Positions 59,981 to 64,000 of a stretch of DNA of 64,000 nucleotides are shown here, one piece after another. Each line of letters begins with the position of its first letter. The first letter of the stretch is position 1. The position numbers were made by a program, and so were the translations under genes. Below the pieces are notes generated by a model. That model had not been told where the DNA came from, searched no databases, and saw only the letters and a program-made list of their open reading frames with translations. Source of the DNA: CAYJBH01 sp964370765 (GTDB lineage: Bacteria > Bacillota > Clostridia > Oscillospirales > Ruminococcaceae); the NCBI GenBank assembly GCA_964370765.1, contig CAYJKW010000004.1, positions 1 through 64,000 of the forward strand, given 5' to 3'.

Positions 59981-61633
59981 CTATTGCTCTATTAAATCTT
60001 CATCATAAAATCTTAAAGAGTTGCATAGCTGTGAAAAAATCTCACCCATTTCTTCACCAAGAGAGTCGCTACCCTCTTGCATAATGGCAATAGTGTATTT
60101 GGGGTCATCTGCCGGATAATACCCCACAAACCAAGCAACTGTTTCATCCACCTTTTCTTCTGGATTTTCCGGTGTAAAATCAAGTAGCTCGTGTGGAATA
60201 TATCTTCCTGTTTGGGCAGTACCGGATTTTCCTGCGGCTGTACCAACAACCGGTTGCGCTTCGTCCGCAGTTCCCACAGTTACAACCGCCTCAAGCATTG
60301 TGCCTACCTGTTGGGCTGTATATGGTGATATTACCTGTCGTATTACCGGCGAATAGAAGCTTTCATCTACCCTGTCGGTAAGCTGATTGTAAACCCCCTC
60401 GACAATTGTCGGCGATATATATACACCATCATTTGCAAAAATATTTAGCGCAGCTGTCATCTGTATTGGGCTTGCCATAACAAGTCCTTGACCAAAACTA
60501 AAACTTGCACGTTCACCAAAATCTTCAAGTTGTTCTATGGTCGGCATCACTCCAGCCTCACTAACCACGAAGTCATCTGATGTTACCACACTTCCAAGCC
60601 CCACCATCTTTCCAATCTCATATAGTATTTGTGGAGATAGGGTTAACCCCATCTCAATAAAATATCCATTACATGACTCAGCTATCGCCGTTTCTAAATC
60701 AACCTGCCCATGTGCGCGTCCGCCATAGCAGCTGTAGCTATGTCCGTTTACATCTATACTTCCATCGCATTCATATTCTGCAGCTATATTGTGTTTACCC
60801 TCTATCAATACAGCTGCAATGATAGGCTTTATTATTGATCCGATATTATATGCTGTTGCAGTACGATTAATAAATGCGCCATCATTCTCTTCAATATTTG
60901 TTATTATATCGTTAGGATAAAGCATAGGCGTACTTACAGCTGCTTTTATTCTTCCTGTCTTGCTCTCCATAACCACGATTGCACCTTTTGGAAGATATTG
61001 CTCAGCTATCCCCTCACCGATGCGTTGTATTGTTTTATCAATTGTTAATATTATCCCCTCCCCTGTGCCATATATATAATCCACCTCCGGTTCGGTACTC
61101 ATCATTATCGATCCGAGTGCATCTTTTTCGTATATAATATCTTTGATTACTCCACCCCTTTCAAGCAGGTCGTTATAGGCTTTTTCTATGCCCTGTGCGC
61201 CTGATGCAGTATTGTCGAGATACCCGATTATATTTGGCGCAATCTGTAGATCAAGATATCTACTGCTATCGGTAAATTCAAATGGATTTTCAGACAAGAA
61301 TTCATCAAGCTCTATAAGATAAGGTGTAGTTTGATCATACAACTCATATGCAAGCTGTTTATCCTCATTTGTAAGTCTTCTAAAATACTCGCTATAGGCA
61401 TCCTCACCGGTTACTGCTAATGCATATATCTTTGACGTTGTGGAGGTTAGCGGCTCTAAGTTGCAGTCGAAAATATCCCCCCTACCAGCAGATAGGCTTA
61501 AAACAGCCTCTGACTGCTCAGTGGCAAGTTTTCGTAGTTCAACATTAGATGAAAGCAAGAAAACCGATACCAACAACACAAAAAATCCGGACATTAATAA
61601 TATTACTACTGTTATTAACCTACCCTCATTCAT
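59981..61633 (-). CDS. class B penicillin-binding protein (PBP2/SpoVD-like), coupled to sigG
   Basis: 550 residues. It has one N-terminal membrane helix (about 7-28), a PBP-dimer region (RGDIFDCNLEPLTS, about 51-64), and a transpeptidase domain with all three motifs: SxxK in NIGSIIKPIIAA, SxN in AESCNGYFIEMG, and KSGTAQTGRY. It cross-links peptidoglycan. The start overlaps the sigG stop by four bases (ATGA), so the two are translated together and this PBP is likely made in the forespore for germ-cell-wall work. It is not a typical sigG neighbour. Confidence 0.9.
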   Translation of the reverse strand: MNEGRLITVVILLMSGFFVLLVSVFLLSSNVELRKLATEQSEAVLSLSAGRGDIFDCNLEPLTSTTSKIYALAVTGEDAYSEYFRRLTNEDKQLAYELYDQTTPYLIELDEFLSENPFEFTDSSRYLDLQIAPNIIGYLDNTASGAQGIEKAYNDLLERGGVIKDIIYEKDALGSIMMSTEPEVDYIYGTGEGIILTIDKTIQRIGEGIAEQYLPKGAIVVMESKTGRIKAAVSTPMLYPNDIITNIEENDGAFINRTATAYNIGSIIKPIIAAVLIEGKHNIAAEYECDGSIDVNGHSYSCYGGRAHGQVDLETAIAESCNGYFIEMGLTLSPQILYEIGKMVGLGSVVTSDDFVVSEAGVMPTIEQLEDFGERASFSFGQGLVMASPIQMTAALNIFANDGVYISPTIVEGVYNQLTDRVDESFYSPVIRQVISPYTAQQVGTMLEAVVTVGTADEAQPVVGTAAGKSGTAQTGRYIPHELLDFTPENPEEKVDETVAWFVGYYPADDPKYTIAIMQEGSDSLGEEMGEIFSQLCNSLRFYDEDLIEQ

Positions 61634-62400
61634 AGCTGTCCCTTTATACTATCTATCGTATTTTTTTCTATTCTGCTAACCTGTGCTTGGGAAATTCCTA
61701 TCTCTCTCGATACCTCTATCTGTGTTTTACCAGACAAAAAGCGCAATGCCATTATCTTTTTCTCACGATCCTCAAGGTTCTTTAATGCATCCTTAAAAGC
61801 AATGGATGAAATCCAGCTATCCTCGCTTGAACTGTCTTTAATCTGATCCATAACAAATAATGCATCGTTGTCCGTACCTGCAATAGGTTCATACAGCGAA
61901 ACCGGCTCTACCATCGCTTCAAGTGCGCGTTGAACAGGTAGCTCGCCCACCCCCATTTCGTTTGCTATTTCGGTGTTAGTGGGCTCATGATTTAGTGTTC
62001 GGGTCAAGCGTTCCTTAGTAATTAACGCTTTATAGGCAATATCCTTAACAGATCTTGATACTCGTATAGTGTTATTGTCTCTTAAGTGTCTTTTTATCTC
62101 ACCCATTATCATCGGTACAGCATAGGTAGAAAACCTAACGTTGTGTGCACAGTTAAAGTTGTCTATAGCTTTTATAAGTCCAATGCATCCTATCTGAAAA
62201 AGGTCATCTGCCTGTTCTTTGCTGTTATGGAATCGTTGTATTATGCTCAATACAAGCTTTAAATTCCCCTGTATAAGCTCATCCCTTGCAGTCATATCGC
62301 CATTCTGATATCGCTTTAGTAGTTCAATCTTTTCTTTTTCTTTAAGCACCTTTAGCTCTGATGTGTTAATGCCGCTGACCTTCACTCTATGAAAACGCAT
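61630..62400 (-). CDS. sigG: forespore RNA polymerase sigma factor SigG
   Basis: 256 residues from ATG 62400, with GGGGG six bases upstream; GTG 62406 is inside that spacer. Region 2 is GNLKLVLSIIQRF, DDLFQIGCIGLIKAIDNF, FSTYAVPMIMGEIKRHLRDNN; region 3 has VKDIAYKALITKERL; region 4 ends SGKTQIEVSREIGISQAQVSRIEK. The pattern VSGINTSELKVL at the start is specific to SigG. SigG directs late forespore transcription. Here no sigE or spoIIGA lies beside it. Confidence 0.93.
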   Translation of the reverse strand: MRFHRVKVSGINTSELKVLKEKEKIELLKRYQNGDMTARDELIQGNLKLVLSIIQRFHNSKEQADDLFQIGCIGLIKAIDNFNCAHNVRFSTYAVPMIMGEIKRHLRDNNTIRVSRSVKDIAYKALITKERLTRTLNHEPTNTEIANEMGVGELPVQRALEAMVEPVSLYEPIAGTDNDALFVMDQIKDSSSEDSWISSIAFKDALKNLEDREKKIMALRFLSGKTQIEVSREIGISQAQVSRIEKNTIDSIKGQL

Positions 62401-62443
62401 ATGCACCCCCGGTTAAGTTGTGTTAAGTACAGTCAGCCTTTTA

Positions 62444-62473
62444 TAGTATAACCGGATTAGCATTTTTTAAAAC
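62444..62473 (-). promoter_or_regulatory. candidate SigF/SigG promoter of sigG
   Basis: Minus strand: GTTTT (62473-62469), 15 bases, GGTTATACTA (62453-62444), close to the forespore consensus GYWTA-N15/16-GGNRANAHTW (4 of 5 and 9 of 10). The start codon lies about 44 bases downstream. A SigA reading using TATACT is an alternative. Confidence 0.4.
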
Positions 62474-62480
62474 ACAATAT

Positions 62481-62528
62481 AAAAAAACAACGAAACATCC
62501 AAACCCAATCGGTCTAAATATTTCGTTG
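62481..62528 (-). terminator. terminator after the DUF2225/cNMP gene
   Basis: Minus strand: CAACGAAA (62528-62521) pairs with TTTCGTTG (62495-62488) around a large 25-base loop region, followed by seven T. It separates the DUF2225 gene from sigG. Confidence 0.75.
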
Positions 62529-62555
62529 CTTTTGATAATTTTAGCTTAGTAGCTA

Positions 62556-63740
62556 TTACTCGCCATACTTGATATCATCGAAGCGCTTTCTACACCTATC
62601 CTTATAAACACGGTTGCTACTTTCGCTTTTAAACCCTGCGGATAAGAAATTTAACGCTTGCGCCTTATCGCCTACCCTAATATTAAGCTCGGCTAGTAGC
62701 ATAAAGAACTGCTGCTCCTCCTCCGGTGTTTCATATAGCCTTGTTGAATTATAGATATGATTATAACATTCCAATGCCTTTTTGCTGGCATACTCGCTCA
62801 TTACTGCATCCCCTACATCCTCATACAACCATACAAGGTTAAGCCAAATATTTGCCTTTATTGCAATATTATCTGCTAATAAGTCACAGCAGAACAGTGC
62901 GGCATAGTAGGCAACAAAAACATCATCAATGCTACGCTCTTTTTTATAGATATATTGGATGTTTCCGGCTCCTGCATCAGCTAACCTGTTAGCAATATTT
63001 TTTGCCTCATATCCACCGGTATCTGAAAAGCGCTTTTCGGTATTTGAATATTTGCACTTGGGACAAGAGACTACAGCGTACCACATCGGATCAAAATCCT
63101 GATATAAAACTCTTAAATCCATGTTTGTTTTAACGGTGCGCAGAAGTGACATTAACACCTTTTTTTCACTAAACTTGGTACTACATACCGGGCAGTTATA
63201 GTCAGTAGCATAAAGAAATTTTGCATCGTTAACTATCTTTATACTGTCTTTATAAAGCGAGTGTTGCGAAGGTATTCCAAAGGCTGATTTAGCACAATCA
63301 AGCCTTTGCTGTAGATCTTGATCCTCGCCCTCGCTAATATTATTAGCTTGTTGTACTGGCGGCAAGGTGATCTCATCGATTCCCTTTTCCTCAGCTTCCT
63401 GCAGTTTTTCCACAACACCCAATATATTTTTTATAGCATAAATAGCCTGATCCGGGCAAAGTTTTACATAATCATTAAGCTTATCACTGCTTACCTTTAT
63501 GTAGCTTGTATCTTTAGCAGTTATTGCTGAGTTGCTATAACATCCACCACGCAAAACCTCCTCAAGCCCAATTGTTGAGGGCGCGCTAACAACCTCGCTA
63601 GTATCACTAAGTAATATGCTTCCACTGACAATAGCATACAATGCATCTGCCTGATCACCTTTATTAAATATGAGCTGCTTAGCAGGAACTTTTACTATTT
63701 TGTGCTTGACTGCCAGTGCCAAAAATTCATTATTTTTCAT
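62556..63740 (-). CDS. cNMP-binding-fold plus DUF2225 protein
   Basis: 394 residues with two parts. Residues about 1-110 resemble a cyclic-nucleotide-binding (Crp-type) beta-roll: IFNKGDQADALYAIVSGSILLSDTSE and SSDKLNDYVKLCPDQA. Residues about 180-385 are DUF2225: CPVCSTKFSEKKV and CPKCKYSN form a four-Cys zinc site, followed by TPR-like helices (KKALECYNHIYNSTRLYETPEE, LNIRVGDKAQALNFL). There is no DNA-binding helix-turn-helix, so it is not a Crp regulator. Its role is unknown; a sensor or scaffold is a guess. Confidence 0.8.
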   Translation of the reverse strand: MKNNEFLALAVKHKIVKVPAKQLIFNKGDQADALYAIVSGSILLSDTSEVVSAPSTIGLEEVLRGGCYSNSAITAKDTSYIKVSSDKLNDYVKLCPDQAIYAIKNILGVVEKLQEAEEKGIDEITLPPVQQANNISEGEDQDLQQRLDCAKSAFGIPSQHSLYKDSIKIVNDAKFLYATDYNCPVCSTKFSEKKVLMSLLRTVKTNMDLRVLYQDFDPMWYAVVSCPKCKYSNTEKRFSDTGGYEAKNIANRLADAGAGNIQYIYKKERSIDDVFVAYYAALFCCDLLADNIAIKANIWLNLVWLYEDVGDAVMSEYASKKALECYNHIYNSTRLYETPEEEQQFFMLLAELNIRVGDKAQALNFLSAGFKSESSNRVYKDRCRKRFDDIKYGE

Positions 63741-63783
63741 AAAGTTATCTCCTAATTAGGTTTTTTATTATTTTCTATTGTAT

Positions 63784-63811
63784 TTGCAATAAAAATTTGG
63801 TATGCTATAAA
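63784..63811 (+). promoter_or_regulatory. promoter of cheV
   Basis: TTGCAA (63784-63789), 16 bases, TATAAA (63806-63811) with TGC before the -10 box (extended -10). The leader is about 20 bases with GGAG before ATG 63839. Confidence 0.6.
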
Positions 63812-63838
63812 CATAAGGATAATGTCGGAGCGATAATT

Positions 63839-64000
63839 ATGTCTGGAATGGAAATAAAACAAAATATATTACTTGAAAGCGGCACAAATGAGATAGAGTT
63901 AATGGAATTTACTATCGGCAAAAATGTGTTTGGAATTAATGTAGCAAAGGTGACCGAGATCATGATGGCTGCTCCTGTAAAGGTAATGCCACATTCCCAC
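63839..64000 (+). CDS. cheV: chemotaxis protein CheV, N-terminal part (partial at right edge)
   Basis: 54 residues run off the right edge. KQNILLESGTNEIELMEFTIGKN and FGINVAKVTEIM are the opening of a CheW-like domain in CheV, with the ESGTNE motif that distinguishes CheV from CheW. CheV couples chemoreceptors to CheA and carries a C-terminal receiver domain, which is outside the window here. It implies motility. GGAG is 8 bases before ATG 63839. Confidence 0.85.
   Translation, partial: MSGMEIKQNILLESGTNEIELMEFTIGKNVFGINVAKVTEIMMAAPVKVMPHSH

Noticed and set aside
1..64000. tRNA, rRNA, CRISPR arrays, insertion sequences, prophage
   Set aside because: No TPsiC-loop-like or repeat-spacer patterns and no transposase or phage proteins were recognised by eye; a tRNAscan and repeat search would be decisive.

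Overview
The window reads as chromosomal DNA of a low-GC, endospore-forming, probably motile anaerobic member of the Clostridia (Firmicutes). Sporulation genes (yunB, yqfC, yqfD, ylbJ, sigG) mark a spore former. CIRCE-controlled groESL, RNase M5, GatCAB transamidation in place of direct glutaminyl/asparaginyl charging, a NifS/NifU pair and a CheV start at the right edge all fit that group. No rRNA, tRNA, CRISPR array, prophage or insertion sequence was recognised. Coding density is high, many genes overlap by a few bases, and most form long operons.

Layout. 1-3.5 kb: the end of a cell-wall amidase, yunB, and CIRCE-groES-groL. 3.5-5 kb: a small membrane protein and an RluA-type pseudouridine synthase. 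5-12.2 kb (minus): alaS, HIT protein, phosphoribosyltransferase, comEC, holA and rnmV behind a consensus promoter. 12.3-16.4 kb (plus): a Spo0A-like regulator with a damaged receiver domain, a YwaF-type membrane protein, a DUF4364 protein and a CASTOR/POLLUX-type channel. 16.5-19.3 kb (minus): a compact cluster of condensation-like acyltransferase, zinc-ribbon membrane protein and alpha/beta hydrolase, function unknown. 19.4-27.1 kb (minus): ligA-gatC-gatA-gatB-ydbC-HD-transketolase (two subunits). 27.2-29.4 kb: YibE/F-like protein and a lipoprotein. 29.4-32.2 kb: LysR regulator divergent from an F420-glutamate-ligase-like enzyme, then a DUF2284 protein. 33-40.1 kb (minus): a second amidotransferase operon, an aspS-gatC gene fusion, gatA and gatB, followed closely by a diguanylate cyclase and preceded by a T-box-like leader. 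40.1-42.2 kb: asparaginase divergent from a Xer-type recombinase across a 17-bp palindrome. 42.2-53.8 kb (minus): ABC-F, lipase-like hydrolase, HD-GYP phosphodiesterase, mutS2, then recO-era-dgkA-ybeY-phoH-yqfD-yqfC. 53.9-59.9 kb (plus): ylbJ, a small Cys protein, nifS, nifU, mnmA, nnr, tspO. 60-63.7 kb (minus): DUF2225/cNMP-domain protein, sigG and a penicillin-binding protein whose start overlaps sigG. 63.8 kb to the end: start of cheV.

The strongest biological theme is aminoacyl-tRNA amidation. Two full GatCAB sets are present; one has its GatC welded to AspRS, sits under its own leader RNA and lies beside asparaginase. That suggests a dedicated Asp-tRNA(Asn) route physically coupled to AspRS, with the ligA-linked set left for Glu-tRNA(Gln). 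Other candidates for undescribed biology are the acyltransferase/zinc-ribbon/hydrolase trio, the receiver-dead Spo0A paralogue, the LysR/CofE-like/DUF2284 locus, and sigG coupled to a PBP. All calls rest on reading the sequence by eye with family knowledge from memory; no alignment or database search was run.
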